From positions 496,001 to 560,000 of the forward strand of contig CP150571.1 in NCBI GenBank assembly GCA_049487715.1: a stretch of 64,000 nucleotides of DNA, in the 5' to 3' direction. Positions within the stretch are counted from its first letter, which is position 1, and the number at the start of each line of letters is the position of its first letter. Source of the DNA: Pycnococcus provasolii. Lineage: Eukaryota > Chlorophyta > Pseudoscourfieldiophyceae > Pseudoscourfieldiales. The translations under genes were made by a program, and so were the position numbers. The notes under the pieces are model-generated. The model was not told the origin of the DNA. It saw only the letters and a list, made by a program, of their open reading frames with translations, and ran no database searches. Of this stretch, positions 1-9,131 are shown in pieces.

Positions 1-2
1 CT

Positions 3-80
3 TGCGCGGCGCGTTGCGATCGGGCGGTGGAGGAGAAGTTGTTGACGAAGAACGAGTTTGCGCAGAAGTGCTTACCTTAG
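3..80 (+). CDS. 3' end of an unidentified protein-coding gene (partial)
   Basis: The window opens inside a reading frame that runs without a stop from base 3 to a TAG at 78-80. The last residues include EEKLLTKNEFAQKCLP, a helix-like, charged tail. Only about 25 codons are visible, so no family can be named, and another frame is also open over the first 80 bases. The frame was preferred because its composition looks more like protein; confidence is low. Confidence 0.25.
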   Translation, partial: CAARCDRAVEEKLLTKNEFAQKCLP

Positions 81-512
81 ATTGATTTTTTGGCGCTTCT
101 TCAGTCGCACTTGCTTGGAGCATCGTTTCATTATTATTGTTTAGATTTTTAGGAGTGCGGCACTTGGAACGTGTCAGCGTGTGGTATGTGTCGCTGAGTG
201 GGAACGCTGAGTGGGCTTGAATGAAGGGAATGCGCTTATCGTCCTGCGCTAACTGAGATTATAAATAAGTTTCCAGAGCGCACTTTTCTACTTACTTTGT
301 CCAACGGTCGTCGTTGGAATCACACACATGTACATCGCTCCCATGAATTCCCTGCCACATTCACGTGATCGTTCAGTCAGGCCTTTTCATGATGAGCACG
401 TCTTTATTATTATTAATAGTCGCACCCACTGGTCATTTATCTCAGATTCCCTTATGAGATAACAGTCTCTCTCAAGAGAGATAAATGCGTGTGCGTATTT
501 CTCCTTCAGGAA

Positions 513-1535
513 GTGACATACAGTACCCTATAATATCGCGTATGGACCACCCCCGAGATAATGGACCACTTTCGTACATTGGGGATACACGTCTTGACCG
601 TTTGCCCAACTCCTTCGACTTTCTGCAGGGCATTTTCCCAGCACCGTGGGAACCAGAAACAACCCACCGTTGAAAACTACCCCCTGAAAATACGTCACAG
701 CACAAGATCGGATTCCCGTCATTCGAAAAAACTTCGAAATTGGTTCGTACAATTTTTACGATGTCGACGACACGATTTCACGCGAGTCAGACGAAGACGT
801 GAGTGATGCAGACGACGACGCCGACGACGGTGGCCAGCCGAAGAAGCGACGACGAACTGGAATCAGCGCGAAGGACGCGTGGGCGCTGCCAGGCGGCTTG
901 AATGGCGATCAAGCGCTCAACGTGCTGCGAGACAGAGACGCCAAAAAGCGAGCGGCTGAGCAAGAAGCTGAGGATAAGAGGAAGAAAAGAGAAGACGCAA
1001 AGGCGGCACGAGCAGAAGAAATGCGACAGTCTGCACGCGAACTCGAAGAGCAAGTGAACTCGTCAGAGAATCCGTCGAAGACAATCGACAAAGCTCGTGC
1101 AGAGTATGTCCGTGAGCTGCTTTTCTTGCGGACTGGTGATGAGTCGAAGCGAAATCTGTCTGCGAAAGACGCGAAGGGGGCTTTGAAGGCACAAATGGAT
1201 GTGTAAAAGAATGTAACAAAATACTATGAAGTGATAAGAAGTTGTGTCGCTCACCTGCTACTCTCCTCGTCCCCACAGACCACATGACGTACAATTGTAC
1301 GAAAGTGGTCCATTATCCCCATTTTCGTACAATTTTGAGGATGGTGTCGACATCGATGCGCTGGCGACGTGCATGACGGTGAAATGAGCTGTCGAGCGAG
1401 GTCAGTGTCCGCCAACACCTAAGGAACGTGCTGCTGCAAAAGGTTGACGAAAACCCCAACCCACTCCACCCGGCCAGAGCGGAAGCAGAAAATTGTACGA
1501 AAGTGGTCCATACGCGATATTAAGGGGTATGTGAC
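513..1535. mobile_element. Short DNA transposon or deletion derivative with terminal inverted repeats
   Basis: The left end (513-550) and the right end (1503-1535) are imperfect inverted copies sharing an exact 19-nt core (532-550 against the complement of 1503-1521). A 15-bp motif, GGACCACTTTCGTAC, occurs at 563-577 and inverted at 1297-1311 and 1495-1509, so the ends also carry subterminal repeats like transposase-binding sites. The interior holds the C-terminal part of an ORF (688-1206) that could be a transposase tail. At about 1 kb with no complete transposase this looks non-autonomous or decayed. No clear target-site duplication could be identified. The element class (pogo/Tc5-like, PIF or other) is inference. 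Confidence 0.6.
688..1206 (+). pseudogene. C-terminal fragment of a lysine-rich protein, probably transposase remnant
   Basis: An open frame without any ATG near its 5' end runs from 688 (just after a TGA at 685) to a TAA at 1204-1206. The translation begins with a hydrophobic and acidic stretch (IRKNFEIGSYNFYDVDDT), continues through an acidic run and the basic patch KKRRR, and ends in a long charged helix rich in Lys, Glu and Arg. The patch resembles a nuclear localisation signal, and charged tails like this are common at the C-terminus of DDE transposases in algae. It lies between the terminal inverted repeats at 513-550 and 1503-1535. Absence of a start and of the catalytic region suggests 5' truncation. 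A TGTAA motif overlaps the stop. The transposase assignment is inference from context. Confidence 0.45.
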
Positions 1536-1595
1536 TTTGTGACGTTTGGGAATTATTGTCACAGGCCTGACGGGGACCAGGACCAGGAGGGGGAG

Positions 1596-1710
1596 ACTTG
1601 AGAAGGGAAGGGAAGGGAAGGGAAGGGAAGGGAAGGGAAGGGAATGTTCGGGGTTTACGGTTCGGGGTTAGTTCGGGGAGGAGTTCGGGGTTAGAGTTCG
1701 GGGTTCGTGT
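1596..1710. repeat. Low-complexity GGGAA array followed by TTCGGGG-type repeats
   Basis: About eight tandem GGGAA units (roughly 1605-1645) are followed by five loosely spaced copies of GTTCGGGG up to about 1710. The tract is strongly G-rich on the plus strand and sits 80-190 bases upstream of the ESS2 start codon, so it may lie in that gene's promoter or 5' UTR. No specific function can be shown. Confidence 0.7.
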
Positions 1711-1790
1711 GAGTGGAACAACCCGGTTTTCTCGTTCTTCATTATTAGGTTGGTAGGGTAGTCTGCTTCTCACACGTTAGGGAAGGAAGT

Positions 1791-2936
1791 ATGGCGCCGT
1801 CACCCACGCCGTCGCCCACGCCTTCGCCTTCGCCTTCGCCTTCGTACGCTCATCCAGGTGTGGTGGTGGTTCGTGGTGATGGTGGTGGTGGTGGTGGTGG
1901 TGGTGCTCCTGCTCATGGGGGTGGTGCGGGTGGTGCTCATGGGGGTGGTGCGGGTGGTGGTGGTGCTTCTTCGAAGAGTTCGTCTCTCGAAGAAGTTGTC
2001 CTTTCAGAGTCGTCCTATTTGAAAGGTCTGTCAGAAATTATTGAGCGTGATTTCTTTCCTTCGTTAAAGGCAAACCGTGCACGATCACAGTTGCTGAGTG
2101 CGCAGCGCTCTCATGACATTCCGGCTGCAATCGCTGCATCTGCGTTACTTGCAGATATTCGTGATGGTGTACTTCCGTCCAATGGTCTACAGGACGGGGA
2201 TGCGCCTTTGACGACGCCTTCCGGTCGGCAAATGTCGCTGGACGAATTCGCGCGCAAATATACGTCCGAAGATAACGCGTCGTACGCGAAACTCGCCGCG
2301 GTTGAGGCGGCGCGACGACGCGCGAAACGAAAATGGACGCACAGAGATAGTGGGGCGACTGGGGACGCGCGCGAGACGAACGCGTTCGCACTGCCGCCGC
2401 CACCACCGCCGAGAAAAACGTTAGCGCTAACGGCGGGACCGGGGGCAACAGCAGCAGCAGCAACAAAAACAGCAACAACAAAGGCACCAGCCAGGGTGGC
2501 GGCGGCAAGCACAAGATTTCCTGTTGATGAAGGACACGCACTAGGGTGGGCACCTTCGAGCGTCGCGAGCTCAGCCGCAACGACGCCGAGCACAAGCCAG
2601 GCGTGGACGCCTGACGTGGACCAGCCGAGAACGTTTGGCATGTTTCAGGAACGAGAGAGAGAACGCGTCGCGCGTGCCATGGGAATTGCGCCAACCTCCA
2701 CGCCGTACCTTAGGCGAACGCGCCAACGCGGCGGCGGTCGAGAATACGACGGAATCAGCAGCACACCCACAAGGCTCAGTGCGGCAGCGCAGACCCTTCT
2801 CGCGCGCACGCCTCGGCGTCGTACTTTGGACGACGACTGGCAGCTTGCAGCGAGCTATGGTGGCAGTACGCCAAATCCACGCCAATACGGTGGTGGTGAC
2901 GCAACACCTAGCAGCAGTAGCGTGCTGAGGCGCTAA
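1791..2936 (+). CDS. ESS2: ESS-2/DGCR14 family splicing factor (Es2, Bis1)
   Basis: A 381-residue nuclear protein of the ESS2 (DGCR14) family, associated with late spliceosomal complexes. After a Ser-Pro and Gly-rich N-terminus (about 1-60), the family hallmarks follow. The stretch SYLKGLSEIIERDFFPSL (about 75-92) matches the start of the Es2 domain. A Gly-Arg-Gln-x-Ser-Leu-Asp-Glu-Phe segment followed by KYTSEDNASYAKL (about 145-168) matches the TSEDN signature. The C-terminal part carries TPS/TPYL and TPRRRT-like segments typical of the family. The ATG at 1791 is the first in frame. The Gly run is encoded by GGT repeats. A TGTAA signal overlaps the region just after the stop (2940-2944). 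The neighbouring atpD is convergent, 117 bases away. Confidence 0.9.
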   Translation: MAPSPTPSPTPSPSPSPSYAHPGVVVVRGDGGGGGGGGAPAHGGGAGGAHGGGAGGGGASSKSSSLEEVVLSESSYLKGLSEIIERDFFPSLKANRARSQLLSAQRSHDIPAAIAASALLADIRDGVLPSNGLQDGDAPLTTPSGRQMSLDEFARKYTSEDNASYAKLAAVEAARRRAKRKWTHRDSGATGDARETNAFALPPPPPPRKTLALTAGPGATAAAATKTATTKAPARVAAASTRFPVDEGHALGWAPSSVASSAATTPSTSQAWTPDVDQPRTFGMFQERERERVARAMGIAPTSTPYLRRTRQRGGGREYDGISSTPTRLSAAAQTLLARTPRRRTLDDDWQLAASYGGSTPNPRQYGGGDATPSSSSVLRR

Positions 2937-3053
2937 TTTTGTAAACGAGTACGAGTAAAGTAAAGTAATAAAAAACATGCATTCAGTCTTTTACTATTGC
3001 TTTTGTAGGTATCAAATCCAAAAATTGCCCGTTTTCATTTGCCGCGCGTGTAC

Positions 3054-4020
3054 TTACATGGCCACGCTCGTGACAGACTTGGGTGCCGCCATCATCTGCG
3101 CCGCCAACTTTTCCAAGCGTCCCTTCACGGACATGTCAATCATGCCGCTGCCGTCCTTGCCGTAGCGAACGACGAAGCCGGCGATGAGGTCCTCATCAAT
3201 CTCCGGCTTGAGCTTGATGTTTTTGGCACCCGTGAGCTCCTGCAGCTTCTTCGCAATGAGGAACTGTTGCTCGTTCTCGAGCTGCACGGCGGACGTCACC
3301 GTTGCCACCTGCGTCTCCGTCACCTCGCAGTACAGCGTCTCGAACTCCTCGAGGATGCTCTCGACGGCGTTGATGCGCTTCTTGTCCACGAGTAGACTGA
3401 GGAAGTTGAGCGTGAAGGCGTTGAACTCAGCCTCCTTGGCGATCTTCGCGAGAACGTCCTTCTTCTTGGACGCGACGAGCACAGGGTTGGCGAGGAACTT
3501 GAGCGTGTCCTTCGACTCGCGGAGCAGGGCGGACATGTTGTCGACGTCGTTGTGCACAGCCTCGACAGCGTTGTTCGCCTGTGCGATCTCCATGAGCGCG
3601 TTGGCGTATCCCGAAGCAACGGGGGACTTAGCAGCCTGTTTTGTTTGTTTGTTTGTTTGTTTGTTGTGTAGATTGTGTGTTTGTTAGGTATGTTTTTTTG
3701 TTTCTTCCTTCTCCTCCAAACCCAACCACAAACCCAACCACACCACACCACACCACACCACCCTGTGTGAACGAGATCGCGCACGCGCGCTGAACGCGAA
3801 CGTGGATGTCTATGATCCACCAGACAGATGAGATGACGACGTCTTATGCGAATATTCCAGCGCGCAGCTCCTGCAGGCTCGACGACCACCTCGCGCGATT
3901 GTCTTGTCCGTCCAAGTCTTGTTGGGTACCGTTCGGCGCCGCGGTCCGTGAACACTGTTATCGTTCCTTTTTGGGGAACGTCGCAGGCGCATCGAACATT
4001 CGCTCATCGTAGCTATACAT
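3054..4020 (-). CDS. atpD: Chloroplast ATP synthase delta subunit (at least two exons; 5' end unresolved)
   Basis: The main exon (3635-3054 on the minus strand, 193 residues) begins AAKSPVASGYANALMEIAQ and ends with GFVVRYGKDGSGMIDMSVK, the conserved C-terminal region of plastid F1 delta (OSCP family), which joins CF1 to the CFo stalk. The 3' splice site is at 3636-3637 (AACAG). A GTGCGC donor at 3784 is in phase and would give a 149-nt intron, linking to an Arg-rich upstream frame ending RHPRSRSAR. That would suit a transit peptide junction (R-A-A), but no ATG is found in this frame down to about 4010, so at least one more 5' exon is probable. The stop codon overlaps TGTAA. Plastid rather than mitochondrial identity follows from the C-terminal motif; the start is not determined. 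Confidence 0.85.
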
Positions 4021-4257
4021 CTGAAGTGAGGCAGAACAGACGTGACGTCTCTCTCCTCCGCACACACAGAGAGACCCTTGAAGCTTGAGAAAACATCCTA
4101 AGGTCTCCTCGAAGAAAGACACGCCGATATTGAAAAACGCTACCAAAATATAGCTCATCCAAGACGCATCCACACACAAAAGCAAATCCCACACCACCAC
4201 CACCTATATAGAAAGACAAATCACCAGACATCAAATCCCCTTCCTTCATACCTTCAT

Positions 4258-4386
4258 GGTGACTCGCGATCCGTTGGACGCAAACCGCGAAGACGCACCA
4301 CGGGAGGCAGCACGGCTACTAACACGGACACATCGGCACGACGAGGAGGCGAGCATCTTACAAAACTTATTACGCAAAAGATGACC
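4258..4386 (+). CDS. Possible short ORF, 42 residues
   Basis: An ATG at 4258 opens a frame of 42 codons rich in Arg, Ala and Leu, including DANREDAPREAARLLTRTH and a helical tail, ending in TGA at 4384-4386. Composition is protein-like, but it lies in a stretch of decayed sequence with no neighbour that would confirm it. It could be a fragment of an older gene or chance. Confidence 0.2.
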
Positions 4387-4994
4387 CGGTCGTGCGGATA
4401 GGTGCGATGGGTCCGGCCCCTCTCTCCCTCGGGAAACAGCGTCCCCCTTCGGGTCTCCCTCCCTCCCTATTCTCTCTCTGATCCGACTCGTCTGTGAACT
4501 GTTCTCAGGGACCCAAGAGGCGGCACCCGCAACACAGGAACAGGGTCCCCCTGTTCCCCCCCCTCCCCGTCGGCCCTTAGATTCGCTGTCCATTATTTTA
4601 TCCTCCCAGCAACTAGAGGAGCACATTCAATCTAAATCGTGATGAGGTATCCCCCCTGTGATCGGCTCACGTGCAAAGTTGATCCGACCCACCCGGGCCC
4701 CGGGTGGTTACAACCAGCCATTCCCTTCGGGATACATAACAGGTCGATAGCCCTTTGTGTAGTTGTGGCCAGTTTTCTCGTTCGAAAAAAAAAGGGGGAA
4801 CTTTTCGGGATCCCGGTCGTGTGGGTGGGCCCCTTGTACTGGTCAGAACTCAGAAGAATAATAGCTAGACGTTCGACGAGTCGGGCTCGTCTTCTTTGTA
4901 TCGCGGAACATGTGTTCTACGTGCAATCAGACGATGCAGGGACGTCGCGTTGTCCATGGTGTCTTGATCAGCAATGCGCAGAAGTAGAACGTGA
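4387..4994. other. Intergenic sequence without a recognised gene
   Basis: The stretch contains pyrimidine-rich and C-rich low-complexity runs (for example 4420-4480 and 4545-4575) and a poly-A/G patch at 4786-4800. Reading frames here are short or lack protein-like composition. It borders the Cys-repeat remnant on the right and appears to be non-coding or decayed. Confidence 0.5.
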
Positions 4995-5303
4995 CATCCG
5001 ACCGATGTCACGCCACTCAAAAATTGGGCTACGCCACCCAATCTGACTTGCGTGCACAATCGCCGCCGTTCACGATGCAAGGAGTGTGGTGGCAAATCGA
5101 TATGCGTGCACAATCGCTCGTTCAAGGAATTCGGTGCAGCCGCGCATGACGCCGCAGTGGACGTCTTCCAGTTCTACGATGGCGCGCTAGGAATCAATCA
5201 GTCACTCACGCGTGCCAAGGCGGCACGCCGCCTTGGTGTGTTGGCGGTGGCAGCGCGCGCCATCGCCGACGCCGTCGACACCCAAATGGCAGTAGAACAC
5301 TAG
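4995..5303 (+). pseudogene. Remnant of a CKECGG / CxHNRRRSRC tandem-repeat protein
   Basis: The frame reads CVHNRRRSRCKECGGKSI followed by CVHNRSFKEFGAA and then about 55 residues of Ala-rich helix, ending at TAG 5301-5303. The two TGCGTGCACAATCGC copies begin at 5049 and 5103, exactly 54 bases (18 codons) apart. This is the period of a known Cys/His-containing repeat seen in tandem in many algal and giant-virus proteins. Only one full unit and the beginning of a second survive. There is no in-frame ATG (an in-frame TGA lies at 4992), so it is best read as a truncated relic. Its original function is unknown. Confidence 0.5.
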
Positions 5304-5389
5304 TTAATGAAAACTGTTTAAAGTTACAGACACTATTTTACTATCTACTGCACTTGATCGACCGATCAAGTTCATGAGTGAATTTTATT

Positions 5390-6904
5390 TCAAACAACGG
5401 GAGCTTGGCCGTCCGCGCTCACGCACTCTCTCACGCCGCGTCCTCCGGCCAATGCCGTCCGAACGCATTGCCTGCTCACGCAATACACGGCACCTTCCGC
5501 GGAATCCGTCACGAACGCGTACGGGTACGTGTCGCCGTCCGACCCTTCAGGATTCGGGTCAGGGTCACCAACAGCATCCTCGCGTGGCATCCTCCTCACG
5601 TGACGCGCAAGCTGCTCGGCACCCACCACGGGGTAAGGATAACCTCGCGTGGGATCAGCCACAGGTTCGGACGTCCCGATGATTAGCATGTTTTCTGGGT
5701 CTGTGTAGCGCAAACGCAACAAACAAGTTGGCGTCGCGCAGCGAGGACTTCTTGCCCCAATGAACGCAACGCGATCCGCGCCCACGGGTGGTGCCTGCGA
5801 AACGGCAACCGAATAAGCACGGTACAGCCAGCTGGCATCCGAAATCCCACTCACGATCCGAGGCGCGTACACGTTCGCGAGGCTGATCGCAACGACGGCG
5901 TGAACATCCTCCGAAACGACCAAAGCCAGCGGATACGTCTCGGGCGGAGGTCGATTCTGATCGTCGTCGGCGATACCACCGCCGTCGCCTGCACCGCCAT
6001 CGCCGCCGAAAAAGCCGAACGGGTCGTTGGGGCTGCTGCTCTGCACAATCGGCTCGGTGCCTTTCACGTAAACCGTCTCGTCGATTGCGAACGCCTTCGC
6101 GCCGCACATGTACCCCTGCCGTCTATACCCGAACGTCGGGTCAGGAGAAAACCCGCAGTCGTGCAAGGTGGAAATCACCTCGGGGAACACCGTCCACACA
6201 CCCTGCTCGTTGACGCGCCACCGGCCAGGATAGCTCACGTCGACCACAGCGAGCACCGCCGACCGGTCTGGCGCCTCGCCGCGACTCAGCACGACGGCGT
6301 ACGCCGCCGCGTGAATCGTTGTCGGCGATAATATCACACCCGGCGTGGGCGGAGGAGGAGGTGCCATCTCCGGGCCAACTCCACCCCCAGCGTCGCCGTC
6401 GTTGAGCAAGTCGGGTGTATAGCCTGAAGTTCCAATCACGCCCAAACCCCACACAGCCAACGGGTTCGGCATCGCATCCTCGTCGTGCACGCTTCCGACG
6501 ACATTGATGTGGCTAGGTCGGTACACGTCCAACACCGTCAGCCGACGGCTCGTCTCGGCAGCCACGAGAAGAAAGTTGCCAAACAAAAACGCGCCACGCG
6601 CTCCGCACAGGTGGCCATTGTCAACCGCATTCCCCAGCGCGCGAGCACTGTCGCACGCACGCACCGCACTCAGCACACGGCTCTGGTACGAGTACTCGCT
6701 TGAAAAATCGTCGCCCACCGCCACGTGGTCCTTGAGCAGCTTGCGGAAGTCGAACGCCTCGCGCGTCTGCGGCGCGTAGCCGTGCTGCACACGACCTGCG
6801 GGTGCGGGTGGCGGCGGAGATGAGCCCAGCTGTGCACGTGCGGCGCGAGGCAGGGTGAGAACGACAGCAAGAGCGAGGGCCACCGTGAGGGCCACCGCGG
6901 CCAT
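5390..6904 (-). CDS. Secreted protein of unknown function (504 residues)
   Basis: The ATG at 6904 begins a clear secretory signal peptide (hydrophobic VALTVALALAVVLTL, then Ala-rich cleavage region ending RAARAQ at about 25). The mature part has repeated short hydrophobic strands ending in Asp or Asn (for example LTVLDVYRPSHINVVGS, AVLAVVDVSYPGRW, ALVVSEDVHAVVAISLAN), which suggests a beta-propeller of the LVIVD type. It also contains several Cys pairs, including CATPTC near the C-terminus and CVSRQCVRT. A Gly/Asp-rich linker lies at about 300-320. No catalytic signature was recognised. It is intronless and codon use matches its neighbours. It could be a cell-surface or cell-wall protein; the propeller reading is inference. 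Confidence 0.8.
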   Translation of the reverse strand: MAAVALTVALALAVVLTLPRAARAQLGSSPPPPAPAGRVQHGYAPQTREAFDFRKLLKDHVAVGDDFSSEYSYQSRVLSAVRACDSARALGNAVDNGHLCGARGAFLFGNFLLVAAETSRRLTVLDVYRPSHINVVGSVHDEDAMPNPLAVWGLGVIGTSGYTPDLLNDGDAGGGVGPEMAPPPPPTPGVILSPTTIHAAAYAVVLSRGEAPDRSAVLAVVDVSYPGRWRVNEQGVWTVFPEVISTLHDCGFSPDPTFGYRRQGYMCGAKAFAIDETVYVKGTEPIVQSSSPNDPFGFFGGDGGAGDGGGIADDDQNRPPPETYPLALVVSEDVHAVVAISLANVYAPRIVSGISDASWLYRAYSVAVSQAPPVGADRVAFIGARSPRCATPTCLLRLRYTDPENMLIIGTSEPVADPTRGYPYPVVGAEQLARHVRRMPREDAVGDPDPNPEGSDGDTYPYAFVTDSAEGAVYCVSRQCVRTALAGGRGVRECVSADGQAPVV

Positions 6905-7190
6905 CGAGGCCTAGGCGCGACCGCGGCGAGCCCGAGTGCGAGTGAGGCTCCGCATTCCGAAACAAATTGTCGCAATCAATCCCGAAATAATTCGATTTCG
7001 ATTTCGTCCCACCAGGCTGGCATACACCTGTCTGCCTGTAAAGGGTATGTCCTCCCCGTCGCACGATACGCCTGCTTGTGTCATAGTTTTCTGCGCACGA
7101 ATGTGTGCTGCACTGTACTATCGTAACCTTAACTATCAAATTCCTGTATTTACACAACAATTTCTGGGGTCTGGGATACAGTCATCCAGA

Positions 7191-8738
7191 TCACAACTCA
7201 CTCTTCTCACCACTGCTAGAAGGAGGGTGGCCGTGCGTCCAGTGCGCACCCTCCTTGTCCGTCAGCGCGACGTATTCGCCTCCATCGCACAAAAAGCACG
7301 CGCCGAGGTTGTGTATTCGATCCACTTCCTCATCAGGCGGATCACTGTGAAGTGCGACGGTCGTCTCCATATCCCTAAGGTACACGCGTGAGTTGGAGTC
7401 GTAGCTGATATGATTCCAGTACTCGATGCCATTGTGGCACATAAACCTCAAAGGCGACAGATTCGGGCCGATGTGCTGACCCTTGTTGAAGTGGCACATG
7501 TGACCTCCATAGGGGTCCAGAGGCCTGCCGCTGGCGCCAGCCAGCTCCGCCGCCTCCTTCGTGCTGCGATCGACGCGGTCACCCTTACCACCGCCCTGAC
7601 ATGCCTGATCGCTTGCGCCCGCCATGTGAAGGATTGACGGCGCATTGCTTGCCATGCCCTTCTTGTAGAAGGTATCGTGTACCGCCCACGCGAAGTCCAT
7701 CTCGGGGTGGTTGCGTGTGCCCAGCCCCTGGCTCCACAATGCCCACATCAGCCCGTGCATGTCAGCCTTCCAGCTGGCTTGCCCGTCAGCCTCTGGCGGC
7801 ATGTCTCCCCTGGGGAACGACTCCTTGGTAAATTCCTCCGCGGCATTGTAGAAGTCGAGCGTCATGTCGTACGCAACTTCCCAGAATTCTGCAGAGAGGC
7901 GATTCGGCATGAAGAAGTACTGCGCGCCGCCGACGCGCGTTTGTGACTTGTGCGTGGTGTTCGAGACGCACGCTTCCGTTTCCCACCTCGTCATCTTGCT
8001 GCACAGCGTCCTGACGTAGTCGAGTTTGTCTCGCCCGTCGTTGAAATACTTGCTGAAGATGACTCCGTTGAGTTTCACGAGCATGTTCTCACCGGTGTAG
8101 CCGGACGTGTCTGAGACGTACGCGCCGAGCGGCATGACGTCCTCCTTTTTCTTCTTTTGCTGCATTTTTTCGACGCGTCGCGCCTCGCGCACCATGACGC
8201 CAAAGTCGGGTATATTGTGCGTGAATATGATGTCCGCGTCGTGGTAGAAGATGTACTTCGGCTGCAGTTCCTTTTCGAATTCGCGGTAGAACTTCCGCCA
8301 GAGGTTGAGTCTCATGGACGGCAGGTAGTACCTGTCTTTGGAAGGTCGTGTGTCGACGTAGTCGTGTACCCGATAGATGGACGCGAGGCATTTCGCTCGT
8401 CCGGATAACGGCGGTGTACGTGCAATGAGTTCAGACGAAGGTGTTTTATCCAGTTCCCTGAGTTCCATTTCCACGGTACGGGACATGAGCATGACGATTT
8501 GCCGAGGTGGAATACCGTGTTTTTGCAAATTCGAACCCATGACTTCGAGCTGCCAGTGCATGAACGGAATGTCCGGTTGCGCCGTCACAAAGAGAAGATT
8601 AGACGCGAGATCGGGGTGAGACGACTGAAGCTCCAGAAACGAAGCTTCGACTGAAAGGAACACACACTCCTGAAGAGAAAACCACATAGGAAACAGAACG
8701 AGAATGACACCCATGGGGCACGTCCATGTGTGCGCCAT
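7191..8738 (-). CDS. Putative type II membrane glycosyltransferase-like protein with a DAD motif
   Basis: The 515-residue product starts with a single hydrophobic anchor (GVILVLFPMWFSL, about 10-22), typical of Golgi type II enzymes. A nucleotide-sugar-type DXD motif lies in YIFYHDADIIFTH (about 162-174), preceded by LPSMRLNLWRKFY, the order seen in GT-A folds. Downstream are LGAYVSDTSGYTGENM, an aromatic segment GGAQYFFMPNRL (acceptor-side loop of many retaining or inverting GTs) and HMCHFNKGQHIGP near the C-terminus. It resembles algal glycosyltransferase-like proteins often annotated with nucleotide-diphospho-sugar transferase folds, but I cannot place it in a numbered GT family. No intron is needed. 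It lies in the same orientation as the HPAT gene 2 kb downstream, which also works on secretory glycoproteins. Confidence 0.75.
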   Translation of the reverse strand: MAHTWTCPMGVILVLFPMWFSLQECVFLSVEASFLELQSSHPDLASNLLFVTAQPDIPFMHWQLEVMGSNLQKHGIPPRQIVMLMSRTVEMELRELDKTPSSELIARTPPLSGRAKCLASIYRVHDYVDTRPSKDRYYLPSMRLNLWRKFYREFEKELQPKYIFYHDADIIFTHNIPDFGVMVREARRVEKMQQKKKKEDVMPLGAYVSDTSGYTGENMLVKLNGVIFSKYFNDGRDKLDYVRTLCSKMTRWETEACVSNTTHKSQTRVGGAQYFFMPNRLSAEFWEVAYDMTLDFYNAAEEFTKESFPRGDMPPEADGQASWKADMHGLMWALWSQGLGTRNHPEMDFAWAVHDTFYKKGMASNAPSILHMAGASDQACQGGGKGDRVDRSTKEAAELAGASGRPLDPYGGHMCHFNKGQHIGPNLSPLRFMCHNGIEYWNHISYDSNSRVYLRDMETTVALHSDPPDEEVDRIHNLGACFLCDGGEYVALTDKEGAHWTHGHPPSSSGEKSEL

Positions 8739-8898
8739 GATGAAACGACTGATGGCGCCTGATCTGATTCTGATTCGCCTGGGGGGGGGGAATCAAAACG
8801 CCGGACGGGACTCCCGGGACGAAACCAAAACAAGCCAAAAAAGGGAGGGACCCAGATGGAGAGGGGAAAACGAACAACGAACTTCGGGTTTCCACTCC

Positions 8899-8990
8899 GA
8901 ACCCTAATGCTAATTAATCCTAACCCTAACAGGCTAACCCTAACCCTAATGCCATAACCCTAACATGCTAACCCTAACCCTAACCCTAAC
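8899..8990. repeat. Interstitial telomere-like tract (CCCTAA/TTAGGG)
   Basis: About eleven CCCTAA units occur singly and in runs of up to three or four, separated by short words such as CAGG, TGCC and CATG. On the minus strand this reads TTAGGG, not the TTTAGGG of many plants. The tract is degenerate and lies inside a chromosome arm between two genes, so it is not a live end. It may mark an old end-joining repair or a promoter-type telobox cluster upstream of the glycosyltransferase-like gene, whose start is 160 bases away. Confidence 0.85.
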
Positions 8991-9131
8991 AGGCCAAGTC
9001 ACCCGAACTCAAAAGGGTTCCCTAGCTAGGGTAGCGCCCAAAAGGAGTCCTTATGGAAATATAGGTGTATCTTAAGGTTACAGGTTGTTGGTGTAGATTC
9101 ATAGATTCAAGGGAGTTGTCTATTCTTAAGA

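Noticed and set aside
4639-5046. 135-codon plus-strand frame with some Cys
   Set aside because: It overlaps the Cys-repeat remnant in a different frame and has no recognisable pattern; likely chance in decayed DNA.
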